Assembly: GCF_029852145.1 (NCBI RefSeq)
Contig: NC_079979.1
Span: 9,402,642-9,466,641 of the forward strand
Direction: 5' to 3'
Length of the DNA stretch: 64,000 nucleotides
DNA from: Microplitis mediator
Lineage: Eukaryota > Arthropoda > Insecta > Hymenoptera > Braconidae
Shown here: one piece after another, positions 45,301 through 56,440 of the stretch
Position numbering within the stretch: position 1 is the stretch's first letter
Layout: every line of letters begins with the position of its first letter
Notes under the pieces: generated by a model
Told to the model about the DNA's origin: nothing
The model's input: the letters and a program-made list of their open reading frames with translations, nothing else
Database searches by the model: none
Position numbers and translations under genes: made by a program

Positions 45301-45483
45301 GGTTGCGTAACAGTTAATAACCGAACGACAAAATAACCGCCCTTTTATCACGGTTTTTGTGTGTTATGTCGCCGGTTGTTTTGTCATTCGGTTATTTCGT
45401 CATTTGGTTATTTTGTCGTCGGTTATTTTGTCACGGTTATTTTGTCGTGGTTATTTTGTCTGCGGTTATTTAAGCGTGACACC
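45301..45483. mobile_element. 183-bp MULE-like MITE in polB, 9-bp TSD
   Basis: Flanked by exact 9-bp copies of GTTGTACAT (45292-45300 and 45484-45492). The ends GGTTGCGTAACAGTTAATAA and, inverted, GGTGTCACGCTTAAATAACC are loosely similar. The body is built from repeats of GGTTATTTTGTC and variants. A 9-bp TSD is typical of Mutator-like transposons. Its removal restores polymerase sequence. Confidence 0.85.
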
Positions 45484-45739
45484 GTTGTACATACCGCAAA
45501 AGGCAAACATTACCGCGTTCTAAAATTAAATAACGAAATTTTATACAAGCAAGTCTCAAAATAGTGACATCTTGTTGACAATAAAATTTGATTTCTTCAG
45601 TAAAATTGAAATAGATATTTTCATTTACCCGTTTTTCATACCACTGCATAAATGTTTCACGCTCTGTAGTACTCATAGTATCAGGACCATAAAATTTTTT
45701 AACTGGTATACAGCCTATGTAATTTCGGTTAATTTTTTT

Positions 45740-46500
45740 AACTTCCCGCTAAGAAAATTGTAAATTTTCAAAAATTCGGGAAGTTATCGGTTTCGGTCCG
45801 ACTTACGAAAATCGAATTTTCATCAGATGTCGACGTTTTGAGGTCCTGGAAAGCTATTCTGACCAATTCCACGATGATGTCTGAGCGTATGTATGTATCT
45901 ATGTATGTACGTGCGTATGTAAATACCTGTATCTTTTGAACGGATGAACCGGTTTTGAACTTTAAGGTGTCATTCGACGCGGCTTGTCAATATCTTAAAG
46001 CTGTATGAAAATTGAGCTTGATCGGTAGGGCTCGTTCAGAGATATTCCAAAAATAAAATTTTTTCATAAGTGTTTTTTTCGGACAACTTTTAATCTGTTC
46101 GATGGATTGATTTCAAAATGGACTGGACTCTAGAGCTTTATAAGCCACGTCGAATGCCACCTCAACCATCAAAATCGGATCATTCGTTCAAGAGAAACCG
46201 TTGTCGAAAGAATTAAATAAAAAATTTTTTTTTTTTGAAATATCTCAAAAACGACTCGATAAATCGAATTTAAAATTCGATCAGCTTTAAAACTTGATAA
46301 AACGCTTCGATTGCCACCTCAACCGTCTCAATCGGTTTATTCGTTTGAGAGATATCGTTGGAGAAAAAATGGTAAAAAACTATTTTTTTCAAAAAGAACG
46401 ACATGCAAAAGTATTTTCGAGCTCTAAGACCTCGAAAATGTATTCACGACAAAGTTTTCGAGCTCAAGGAGCTCAAGGAGCTCGAAAACAGCGGGAAGTT
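45740..46500. mobile_element. ~760-bp element with AACTTCCCGCT inverted ends, inserted in polB
   Basis: Left AACTTCCCGCT and right AGCGGGAAGTT are exact inverses. It carries a GTATGTATGTAT patch near 45890 and GAGCTCAAGGAGCTC near the right end. A related fragment is at 6940-7400. It interrupts the polymerase between the FIDSLNY motif and the YGPDTMS segment. About 40 bp right of the TIR (to about 46540) also looks foreign, so the true border may differ. Confidence 0.7.
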
Positions 46501-48717
46501 TTAGGGCTGGCCTGCAGGGTCAACCGATAGACAGATTTTTATTAAAAAAAATGAAGGAAATAGCCTTTTTCTATGTCCTTCAAACCAAATGCTTTCAGTA
46601 AAGCTGCTGGTGGCATATGAATATAATTTAAACTATCAATAAATTTGATTTTTTTTTATTTTACTCCAGCAAAGTAATGTTTGTACCATTAATAATAGTT
46701 TCAATATCTTTATATTTATTTTTGATAGCCTCACAGAGAATAAATTGCGCATCAAACCCTTTAGCATTATGAGCAATACAAACTATTTTCGTACAGTTTT
46801 TTAAACTACTCAACACTTGTATATAGTCAACAAAACTTTTTACACATTCAGGACGCTCAAAAATACGTTCACGCACTACACAATTAATACATTGTTCATC
46901 TGCACTTGTGTCACAACATTTATTACAGTTTACTTGCGAAACACATAATGTAGGAACATGAATATTAACCGAACTATCGCCTGGCACATTGTCGTCTTGA
47001 CGAGTCTCAAAGTCATAAAAAACATGTAGTACATATTTAGTCTTATTAACTTTTTGGCACGATGCTTTAGAAATATAACAAAAATGACCGGGCTCACATA
47101 GTTCATTACAAAAAAGACATTTACTTTTTCCACATTGATGTGGATGTTTTTTAGGATATGTCGCATAGTTACACGAAGTACATAATTGGATGTTATCGCA
47201 TACTGTAGATAATGATCCTGCTCCATATAATCCCGGGCGTATATGGTTCTCAAAACAAATTTTACCAAAAAATAGTCTGTTGCATACATTACACATTTTG
47301 ACATCTTTATCCGCACAGATAGTATTGGTTCGGCATTGTTTGCATTGATTTCTACAAGTGTGTCTAAACGGGACATCATAATATTCTCTACACGGTTTGC
47401 AATAATATGGCACCGACTGGAATGCTGTCATTGTCCTGATTTATTGGTAATGATTTTCTTCATCATAATATAAAATATTCAAAGTATAAGTTAATTCAAA
47501 CCCCGAAGCTTCGACAACTCCGGCACCATCATAATTTTTTTCGTGTCGTTTATTCGAGGGACACGATTTTAGACCGTAGAGTACCATTTCTATCTTTTGT
47601 GGTGTGAATTAATTTTGAAACAGCTTAAGTTCTTCTATCCCACAACCATTCTCAGGTATTCTAACTCCAACTTGTGCAGCAAACTCTAGTGCGCTATCAC
47701 GCTGGTACTTTCTTCTCCAGTCTCGGGCCTGATTCCACACCTCATGTAGTTTTCCGGTTGCCGCTTTTGCTTTTAATTTTCTCTCACATGCTAAAGCAGT
47801 AACAAGTGCCCTCGGTAAACAGAGATTGTCATTGTTACACATCCTTAGGACACCTGGTGGTCTTTTTTTATCGCATTCACTACCATGACTTTGACCCACT
47901 GGAGCTTCGATGACATGTAATTTAATATGAAATGAGTTGACGACATTGAATCCCTCGGCACTCTGAGAAATTTTATTGACAAGATTCCATAAATCATCAA
48001 ATTCGTAGCCAGCAATCGGACGCATACTTTGGTATGCATCATTACCCTGTAGCCCATCAAAACGAAAACTTTAGCAGAAACGACTATTTCCTGCTCCACC
48101 TGCTGTGATGATTTTGTCGTAGACTTCTCGAAATGCTGTAACTACCCACTGTACAGCATTGCCATCCTGAGGTACAGGTATTATACGAAAATCCATTGCA
48201 TGGGTATTTAAGCGGTATTTCCGCAGATGCTGTTGCCCATTAAAAATTTCAATGAGAGGTGATATATTTTCAGCATCGCCTATGTTGGCCACAATATTTA
48301 GTTGTTGCTGTTGCTCACCATTTGTGACCACATCATTATCGATATTATCATTATTTTGAATGAATTCTCCTCCAATTTGATTAATGTCTGTAGAAAAATG
48401 ATAATATTTATTAAATTTGATTTCTATTAGCTTATTTAAAAACAAAAGAAATAACAAAATAGTATTAATAACATACCGTCAAATAAACCTTCGTCGAAAT
48501 CGTCATCTATCAAGAGATCTTGATTAGATGCTGGTGCAATACCGAATTCCCGTAGAATCTCAATATCTTCATTTTCGATATTTAAATGATTGTGAGACTC
48601 GTTTTGCACAGAAAAGTCTATATCACGTAAGTGCACTAAATTAGATGGTATTCCATTTAACGCGAGTAACTGCTGCTCATAGTCATCATTGATTTCAGGA
48701 ATGCTTAGAGGGTCCAT

Positions 48718-49282
48718 TTTCGGTAAATGTTTTAAACTGACTGACTCTCTCAAGGAAAATTAAATATTAAATACATATCATCGATGCAAAAAAGAAGAGG
48801 CCCTTTTCTTTCTTTCTTCTTCTACACCATTTGCTAGCTATTTTTCTTCAAATATAACTTATTGGGTATTTTAGAACAAAATCCCCCCTCTACTCTATAA
48901 GGCAGTATTCTTAGTGACATTCATTAGTTTAAAACTTGTATAGTTGATTTCAAGTAACTTGAAACATTCTAAATGTTTTCATTATCAGATGACACTTCTT
49001 TACATAAAAAACGTGAACATTTTATTTTGTATTTTTTCAAATTTAAAAATCAAGAAACGATGCACATGTGATTTCTAGTGATTTAGTGATTTTACCAGTC
49101 AAGTTAACTTATTTACCAAACAAAAATATTTTTTAGGAGAGTCCCTCCTGCAGAGTCTTTCTGTGACAATGATTAGGGTTGGAGCAAATGAGAAGAAAAA
49201 ATAAAAATATATTTTGAATTTCAAAGTCTCAAATATATCTTACGTTGTTTTTTTTTCATAACAACATAAAAAATATATAAAA

Positions 49283-49371
<89 letters not shown>

Positions 49372-49839
49372 TAATAATAATAATAATAATAATTTTCCTT
49401 TAAATTCTTTTGCTGCTGAACTTTAAGTATTGTTATTATTAATTTTATAAAAGTAGTTTCAAAAATTAAATTTTAAATTCTAAGTTTTGAAATAGATATA
49501 TATTTATATATTTTACTTAAATAGAATGTGTGAAAAAATTGAAAGAGAGAAAGAGATTTACATCCCTAAATTGTTAAAAAATGTTAATTTTTTCAATTTT
49601 TCAACTTTTTTTTTTAATTTTTTTTTTTTTTCTTTTTTCAACTTTTTTTTTAATTCAACAATTATATTTAAATACTTCACTTATGAAATATTATTTTAAT
49701 TTATATTAAAAATACTTAATTTTAACTGAAAATACTTATTTTTTAACTTAAAATGAAGGGAGAGGTGTTCGAAAGAAAATACATTTTTTTTTATCAATGT
49801 CATCGAAATAACTACTTACAATTTTTTTTTTAATTTCAT
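48718..49839. other. AT-rich spacer between polB and the basic-protein gene
   Basis: No ORF recognised. Contains a long (TAA)n microsatellite and T-rich runs; presumably the polB promoter region and the 3' UTR of the upstream gene. Confidence 0.4.
49288..49392. repeat. (TAA)n microsatellite
   Basis: About 35 TAA units, with a single TGA-type interruption near 49369. Confidence 0.95.
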
Positions 49840-50582
49840 TCACAAACTTTTTTTATTATTTTTTTTTATTTTACTTGACTTTGAATTTTTTTTATTCTTG
49901 CGGGTATATTTCCTCTTTTTCTTCTTTCCCTCTTCTTCACTGCACTCTGGTTCAGCAGAAACGCTTTTAGCTCTGCGTTTTTGGGCCTTCGTTGGAGGTG
50001 GTGATAAAGAACCTAGAAAACAAACAATTTTTTTTTAATTAGTTTTTTTTTTCACAAGTTTATTACAATAAAAATTTAATTAATTACCGAAGAAGTGCGA
50101 ATTTGACGGATTGCTGTTAATAAAATTTGCCAGCAACTCCTTTTTTTTTTCATGGTGCAGCAAGTTTTGTGCCGCATGCTCTGAAATCAGGACAGAAAAA
50201 ACAATGAGATTTTTTTTTTAAATAGTTATAAATATAAAGAAAAAGTGTCACAAAATATCTTACCTGCATATTGATATGCATCCACGCCTTGAGTCTCTAC
50301 GAACTCTTCCAACAGTAGCTCAGCCCTTTTAGCATCTACCTCCGAAAGGTCCATTAATTTTTGGACTGTTTCCTGTGTATTTGGATATACACCTTCAAAC
50401 TCTATTCCCCTTATGTTCTCAACGTCGACCGGGAGCTCCTTGATTTTGTCCTGTTTTTCAATTTCTTCCGCAGCTGCTATCATTTCGTACTCTTCCATAG
50501 TGGCTATCATCTCTTCAGCAAATCCATCATTTAGTGATGGATGCATGAAACCGTAATCAACAACTGGGTATATTGGACACAT
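49840..50582 (-). CDS. Basic-tailed protein, 3 exons, intact, function unknown
   Basis: My model: exon 1 50582-50264, exon 2 50180-50088, exon 3 50012-49840, with donors GTAAGA and GTAATT and acceptors TTTCAG and TTCTAG; phases join in frame to a 194-aa protein. The N-terminal half is acidic and helical. A segment near aa 68-105 (TVQKLMDLSEVDAKRAELLL) looks like a small three-helix, UBA-like fold, which is inference. The C-terminal ~60 aa are Pro- then Lys/Arg-rich (KAQKRRAK, KKKKRKYTRKNKK), suggesting nuclear localisation or DNA binding. It lies upstream of polB on the same strand and may belong to the Polinton-like element. Not recognised as a known family. Confidence 0.6.
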
Positions 50583-50763
50583 TTTTTTTGTTTTTTGTTT
50601 TAAACCTCACACTTGTAAGTATAAAAATGTACTGACCACTTTTCTATTCTACTTGGTCTTGTACCAGGGACTCTTCCTTTTCATCCCTTCTCCATTTTCA
50701 GTCCTGTAGTACTCACAACATTCCACCCCCCTCACACAGACTTTTTTTTATGACTTTAAAATT

Positions 50764-51390
50764 TTAAATCAGTGTGGTTATCTCTTTACCTCTGCAATAG
50801 AAAGTAACAGGGAAAAAAGGAAGATAGTAGCTCTTTACAGTCCAGTGGTCTACTGTTCCCACGGTATTCTCAAACATTAGTTTTTCTTCCACTGGCTTGT
50901 CGAGATTTAATGATCGGTTGATAGATAACACTTTAGTGGTAGGACTAAACATCATTGTCCTTGTAAGATGTTCTAAGTTGATACAATCTGGCAATGCATC
51001 AGCATACGTAAGAATGCTAGCACATGCTATACTTCTAAGTGACGGAGGGTGATACTTGATTTTCCACGAACTGTGTTCATAGTTTTCTTTTGGTAACCCG
51101 CTGGGTATACACACTCTAGGCATAAAAACGCACATTTTAAAATAATTCAACTCCTCATCTACGAAAGCTGAAAACCTCCACTGACGTACATGATAATCAT
51201 TAAAACCTTTAACACATAACACACACTTATTTCTATAGTACTTATTGTTACTTTTTAAACTGGTAATTTTTTCTATTGCACTTTGATAAGACACTTTTGA
51301 AATTTTTTTCCTACTAATGTTAAGGCGTTTACGCTCTAGAAAAAATTTCCTCAAACTTGTACGTGACAGTGATAGATTCATATTGTTCAT
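50764..51390 (-). CDS. Unrecognised 208-aa protein, possible element gene
   Basis: A single-exon ORF from the first of two in-frame ATGs (NNMNLSLSRTSLRKFF...). The first 50 residues are Lys/Arg/Ser-rich, the remainder looks globular with alternating hydrophobic blocks (RQWRFSAFVDEELNYFKMCV, HPPSLRSIACASILTYADAL) and ends in FPVTFYCRGKEI. No signal peptide, membrane segment or catalytic motif is clear. It is co-oriented with the basic-protein gene and the polymerase, so it may be a Polinton-type gene. Codon use is as AT-rich as its neighbours. Length and amino-acid composition argue for a real gene. Confidence 0.45.
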   Translation of the reverse strand: MNNMNLSLSRTSLRKFFLERKRLNISRKKISKVSYQSAIEKITSLKSNNKYYRNKCVLCVKGFNDYHVRQWRFSAFVDEELNYFKMCVFMPRVCIPSGLPKENYEHSSWKIKYHPPSLRSIACASILTYADALPDCINLEHLTRTMMFSPTTKVLSINRSLNLDKPVEEKLMFENTVGTVDHWTVKSYYLPFFPVTFYCRGKEITTLI

Positions 51391-51590
51391 GTTTAAATAA
51401 ATCTTTGCTTTTTTTTTTTTAGATAAAAACAGAAGCTAAGAGCTACAAACGTATAATACGTAATACCTCTGAAAATCATAAAATATCTGTCTTTATACTT
51501 GCCACCATTAGCTGCCTTATTTTTAATAATTCTGCCCCCACCCTTTATGTAATGAAAATCTCCGTTATTTAAAAGAATAGGTCATACTAG

Positions 51591-52343
51591 GCCGTAGCGG
51601 CCTTTATTTTCTTAAATAAATCGAAAACCAAGCAACTATGCTGTGGCTTTAAATTTTATGAAAACGAGTTTCACCCTGTTATACAAGTAATTGGTACGCA
51701 ACCCCGAAGTATTATACAACTAAATTTGAACGAGTGGAAAAAACTTTGTGAATCAACACATATTATTGGAGATTATCTTTATGAAGAAAAATCATCAAAT
51801 TTTTATTGTAAATTTGTTATAATTGAGTGTGAGGATTTGAAAATCCAGTTTTTGGAGTTTAGAAATGAACGTTGCATTATTCTATTACACCGAGACATAC
51901 GTATTTTTTTCCTTAGAGCAACTGCTGCTCTCAAATCTTACTGCCAACGAGTCAATCAGTGGTTAAATTATATACAGGAATTACCTATCAAACAATACAC
52001 CAAATCTACGATAAATAACGCATCGAAATATATTTTGAAACATCTTATTCAAAATACTAGAGATGTCCCAAATACCAGTACTATAATAAACTTTACGGAG
52101 AAGCATTACAACGAGTTATACAAATATAACAAAAAATTTATAACGATGGATGCCAGTATCAGCGACCAAGGATTTTCATTTTTCTGGGTATTAATTCATT
52201 TTCACGAAGAATTAGTTCAAGAAGTTATAAAACAAATAGACCTACAGCAAATGCAGCGGTCGACCATACATTATTATCATAATGATTATACTATGGATGG
52301 TGAAGACACCATATTTAAAAAAAAAATTATAAGTAAAACGTAA
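51591..52343 (+). CDS. Unrecognised ~250-codon open frame, start missing (exon?)
   Basis: The frame is open from after a TAG at 51588-51590 to 52343. It reads KQLCCGFKFYENEFHPVIQV, then EWKKLCESTHIIGDYLYEE, EFRNERCIILLHRDIRIFF and a mostly helical C-terminal half. No in-frame ATG occurs until about codon 185, so a spliced upstream exon or a lost start is likely. It is divergent from the 50764-51390 gene. Not recognised; it could be part of the same element or an independent fragment. Confidence 0.4.
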   Translation, partial: AVAAFIFLNKSKTKQLCCGFKFYENEFHPVIQVIGTQPRSIIQLNLNEWKKLCESTHIIGDYLYEEKSSNFYCKFVIIECEDLKIQFLEFRNERCIILLHRDIRIFFLRATAALKSYCQRVNQWLNYIQELPIKQYTKSTINNASKYILKHLIQNTRDVPNTSTIINFTEKHYNELYKYNKKFITMDASISDQGFSFFWVLIHFHEELVQEVIKQIDLQQMQRSTIHYYHNDYTMDGEDTIFKKKIISKT

Positions 52344-52944
52344 AATAAGATTTTAAAAAAATGTTTTCATAAGTATGCTTGGGGTATGAAGAAAATTAAT
52401 TAATAAAAATTAAAAAAAAATAAACTTTATCTTTTCATTTAATCACCTCAACTTTAAATATTATTTTTATTATTATTATTATTATTATCTATTATTATTA
52501 ATTATTAGGATTATTATTATCTATTGTTATTAATTATTATTATTATCATTCTTATAACTCGTTAAGGTTCTATTACTATCACGTAAACATAATTTTTCAC
52601 TATACCTATTTAAGTAACATCCCCACCACTAGGGTCTTCTCTCTGACGTCACGAGGCCCCTCACCCTTCCCCCTCGGGAAAACCCTGGCGCCAAGGGCCG
52701 CAGGGTGGGGGCTAGACATCTCTCGCAGGATCCTGCCCCTACTACAGATGTGGTTAGATACCACACGCAATGGGGATGTTTGATTATACCCCCGGTGAAT
52801 GTCCACTCTTGGTCGTCTTTTCGGCTAGGAGTGTCGTCCGGGTAGACGATGGGGAATTACGCAGCGGGTGTATGCCCAAAAAGGTGAGGAAACGGCCTCC
52901 CGTCAAACGGAGGTGGACTCAACGATCCCGTTACATTAATTAAT
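52344..52944. other. AT microsatellite-like DNA, then a GC-rich block of unknown origin
   Basis: TTATTA repeats at 52465-52545, then an abrupt GC-rich block at about 52615-52935 (CCTGGCGCCAAGGGCCGCAG, CCTCCCGTCAAACGGAGG as a short hairpin). The GC block looks like a fragment of a LINE untranslated region or LTR; no ORF with motifs. Confidence 0.35.
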
Positions 52945-53953
52945 TAATTATCTTTCTTATGAACTGACTGACAGTCAGTTGACTGCCAGCAGTTGAGAGG
53001 CAGTGGAAGATTGTTTTTAAAATCAAGTCCGGAAAAATAATAATAAACTTTTCATTTTTCTTATCAACTGGCTGACAGTCAGTCGACTGCCAGCAGTTAA
53101 GAGGACAACTGAGGAGTTTACTTGTTAAATCTAGTCTCACATAAATCATCAAAAACTAATGTGACATTCGAATTCTTTATTTATTTTTATCTCGAACAAA
53201 TTCGTAGACAGATTGTTATTCCATTCACTCTATTATCAACTTCTAAGATCATCATGCTGATAGCTATTTCTTCAGAATACGATCGCCAATTTTATCAGTC
53301 AATATAAATTTAGCGAGTATTTCTTTAAACAATATCGAATATTTACTTTTATCTCTCTTACTCCTCACTATTTTTTGCATTCTACAATATACAATTATTT
53401 AATTTTTTTTCGTGGAAATTCGATGATGTGTCCAAGGCACTTGATGTCTCTTTCTTGTGCCACTAAATATTGTTTGTCTCTTTTCATCGTTTTCAATTGT
53501 TTTTAAAATTTATTGGTGCAAACTATTAGCGAACGTTAGTCTTTATTGAATCTTCCCTAACGACACAATAGGTTTTTCTATGCCTCGAAAAAATCACTAT
53601 TCTGCTTTGGATTGTGCGGACATGATTATTATCTACGGCGAGTGTGGCCGTAACGCCAATGATGCTAGTCGTGTGTATGCTGAGCGTTACGCGAATCGTG
53701 CTCGTCATCCAAATCATCACGTAATTATTCGTTCTGTTCATCGTCTTCGGGAAACTGGGAATATTTTACCAGCCCGCGTTGAGCGTGTAGGTCGTCCTTG
53801 CGATGTACGTATGGTCCGTAACGAAGATCGTGTAGTTGAGGCAGCGCTAGATGATTCTAACACTAGTGTCCGCAAACTTGAGCGTCAGTTGCAGTATTCT
53901 CGTACGTCAATTGATTTTATAACTCAAACAAGAGAATTGCATCCATTCCACGT
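52945..53953 (+). mobile_element. Truncated relative of the 36665 mariner
   Basis: Two subterminal units with GACAGTCAGTTGACTGCCAG and GACAGTCAGTCGACTGCCAG (diverged CAGTCAGCTGACTG palindromes) precede a leader homologous to the one in the full element (AGCGAACGTTAGTCTTTATT versus the inverse near 38895-38915). The transposase start follows. The copy is cut at 53953 by the LTR. Confidence 0.8.
53580..53953 (+). pseudogene. Mariner transposase N-terminal part, truncated
   Basis: From ATG 53580 the frame matches the N-terminal DNA-binding half of the intact transposase at 37717-38865 (PRKNHYSALDCADMI, RARHPNHHVII, VRKLERQLQYSRTSI), at moderate divergence. Homology ends at ELHPFHV where the LTR-like sequence starts, and the last few residues to 53978 are read from that insertion. 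The catalytic domain is absent. Confidence 0.85.
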
Positions 53954-54797
53954 GTTACGTCAAAATAACACATATTAAGAGTTGTGCTCCTGTTTAGCCT
54001 TCGCCGAGCGAAATAACTGGGACGGAGCTATAAGGATGACTGTTTATTATAAATAAAATTAAAATAAAAATACTTACAGTTCGTTGTCTAAGAGATAATT
54101 AAAATTATTAAAAATTAAGTAAAATAAAATTTAATTAATTTAGTAAAATAATAAAAGCAAAATTAAAACAACTTCCAAATTTATTTAAATCAAAACAATT
54201 ATTTAAAAATTATTACAAAACAAAATTAAATTTGATTTAGACAATTAAATGCGGTTTACAATTTTTAACGCTTTATAAAATGATTTAGCTCTCGATTTCA
54301 CTTGTTATTTAATTTATTTAAACAATCAATTTATTATTTAAATTTATTATTAATTATTTATTTAATTAAATTGTTACCTTGATCTATTTGATGATTATTA
54401 TAATTATCAACAATTATTTATTTGATTTATTATTTATTATTCTTCCTTCTCAACCCTTGATAATTGATGTAATTTTATCAATATTGAATTTTATTTATTA
54501 AATAAATTATATTTAAATAATTCAAATTAGATTTGATAATCGATGGAATGTTTATCAAAATTATTTATTTATTAAATGAATTACTACTTTTGAATAATTC
54601 AACAATTATTTTAAAAAAACTTCTGAATTATATTTTAATAATTCAGTTTATAAACAATTAAATCACCATTATTAATGATTTAATAAAATTAAGGACTTTG
54701 CCTTTAAATAATTAAAATTTCGTCAATGACGAATGAGCTCACTTAGGAAACTGAAATCTTTTTCGATTTCCAGAAGAGCTGTTACCAGGTAGTAACA
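53954..54797 (-). mobile_element. Probable 3' LTR (844 bp)
   Basis: On the minus strand it starts TGTTACTACCTGG at 54797 and ends ATTTTGACGTAACA at 53954, where it meets the truncated transposase abruptly. Immediately upstream (54798-54806) is a purine tract, GGAAGGGA, as expected before a 3' LTR. AATAAA occurs near its far end. The second LTR is not in the window, so the ends rest on the TG/CA termini and the breakpoint. Confidence 0.5.
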
Positions 54798-56440
54798 TCC
54801 CTTCCAATAATTATTTAATTATACCAATTATTTCATTGGTCATAATTGAATCAATATTTTTTATAATTATTATTTATATATATATATTTTTCATGACTTC
54901 CAATGCAGTTAGCAACACGCATAAAGCATTGGAGTCGAATTCATAAATCAATATTTATTGATTCTTATTTTTCTCTTTATTGCATTTTATAATTCATTTC
55001 ATTTTTAATTATTAATAACTTGTTTATTAATAATTATTATTTAATTATATTTTATTATAACATTTCATAATTTTCATTTCTTATTCATTTCTTATTTCAT
55101 TTCTTTATTAATAAACATATCATTAATAATTAATTTTATTTCTTTTTCTTTTAACAATAAATATCTTTATCTCTTAAAGATATTTCAAAATTCATTTCAT
55201 ATTTTTTTTTTATGATAATAATTTCAAAATTTTCATTTCATATTTATTTCATTATTTTCATTATTTATTCATTCATATAATTTCATTTTCATATCATTAT
55301 TTCTTTTCATTATTTCATATTTCACATTCATAAATTTTTATCATTTCATTATTTCATTATTTCTTTACTTATTTATTTATCAATAAATTTCAATTTTTAT
55401 TATTAATTATAAAATATATAAATTTGAATTTATATTCAAATTTTATAAACATTTATTTTTCATCATTTGATATTTTATTATCATATTTATTTATATTTAT
55501 TAAATAACAATATTTCATAATCAATAATTTGAATTTTCAAATTTAAAAATCATCAGCCGTAATAATGGCTAGAAGTCATTTGCTAATTAATTAATTTATG
55601 CATAGCCAGATGGCATAGCATGTACGATTTTTAATAAATTCATTGACAGCAAGAATACGACGTCGTGACGTCACACTCCCACTGTTAGTTATTTGTCATA
55701 TATTTTAATATATGACAAAATTAAAAAAAAAATGTATATATATTTTCTTATTCATATATTTGTATGTATATATTAATTGTTGTTAACATTCATAATTAAA
55801 ATATACATATGTTATTTTATCATTTTTGTGATTATTATTAATTATTTATTTATTCTTTTTTCAGTAATTTTTTTTTTATATTTCATATTTATGTCTATTT
55901 TATTATTATTTTTTTTTAATATTCGCTCTTTTTTTTTTATTAAGAAATTTTTTTTTTTTAGAATAAAGAATATATATTTTTTCATAATTTAGTTTTATTT
56001 CATACTTACTTTTTGTTTAGTTTTATAATTTTCCTTATTTTATATGGTTTTATTAGTTTGCTTATTATCATTATTATTATTATTTTTCTTTTATAAAAAT
56101 AAGTTTTTCATTGTTTTATACTTACTCTCTTTTTATTTCGTAAATAATCAGAACTGAAAAATTCCTATTTTTTTTTTTTTTTTTTTTAATATTTAACCTC
56201 TTTTTTTTTATTTGGATAAGGATATGTTCATTTTTATTTTTTTGTTTTTTGTTTATAGTTTTAATTAATACATTGTTTATTGCATAATAAAATATAATTT
56301 TTTTTTTTTTTTTTACAGTACATAAATTTTATCATAGAAATGGTATATAATAGATTATATAAAAAAAATATTAAATGATTGTTCATTTACCTCCTCTTTT
56401 ATTTTTTTTTTTTTAATGAAAATAGTAATAATAAAATTTT
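54798..56440. other. AT-rich DNA with TTTCAT-type repeats and a hairpin
   Basis: Contains a hairpin CCAATGC...GCATTGG at about 54899-54934, dense TTTCATTTC/ATTTATTT repeats to 55500 and T-rich runs to 56440. No gene: the ORF at 55777-55992 is low-complexity Phe/Ile. Confidence 0.5.

Larger units (their letters stand above)
43358..48717 (-). pseudogene. Protein-primed DNA polymerase B (Polinton-like), heavily disrupted
   Basis: Exon 1 48717-48477 splices (GTATGT...TACAG) to exon 2 from 48387. The N-terminal region has NDNLCLPRALV and a Cys-rich zone with repeated CxxC (about 47150-47400). Exonuclease motifs follow: VFYDFETRQD (~47005) and AHNAKGFDAQF (~46760), then FIDSLNYIHMP (~46640). Palm motifs: VDVCSLYPWVL (~44665), KLFLNYFWGKFG (~44060) and YYDTDSVIYV (~43785); the C-terminus has LPYGYK. 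Breaks seen: in-frame stops at about 48071, 47609, 47441, 46661, 44598 and 44113; frameshifts near 46640, 44840 and 43740; two insertions (45301-45483, 45740-46500). It would have replicated the element; this copy cannot. Confidence 0.85.

Noticed and set aside
45301..45483. Possible CRISPR-like or minisatellite array (GGTTATTTTGTC words)
   Set aside because: Units are directly adjacent with no unique spacers, and the whole block is bounded by a 9-bp TSD, so it is a transposon body.
50764..51390. SOCS/BC-box in the 208-aa protein (SLRSIAC)
   Set aside because: The spacing between Leu and Cys is one residue too long for the elongin-binding consensus, and no downstream cullin-box pattern is evident.
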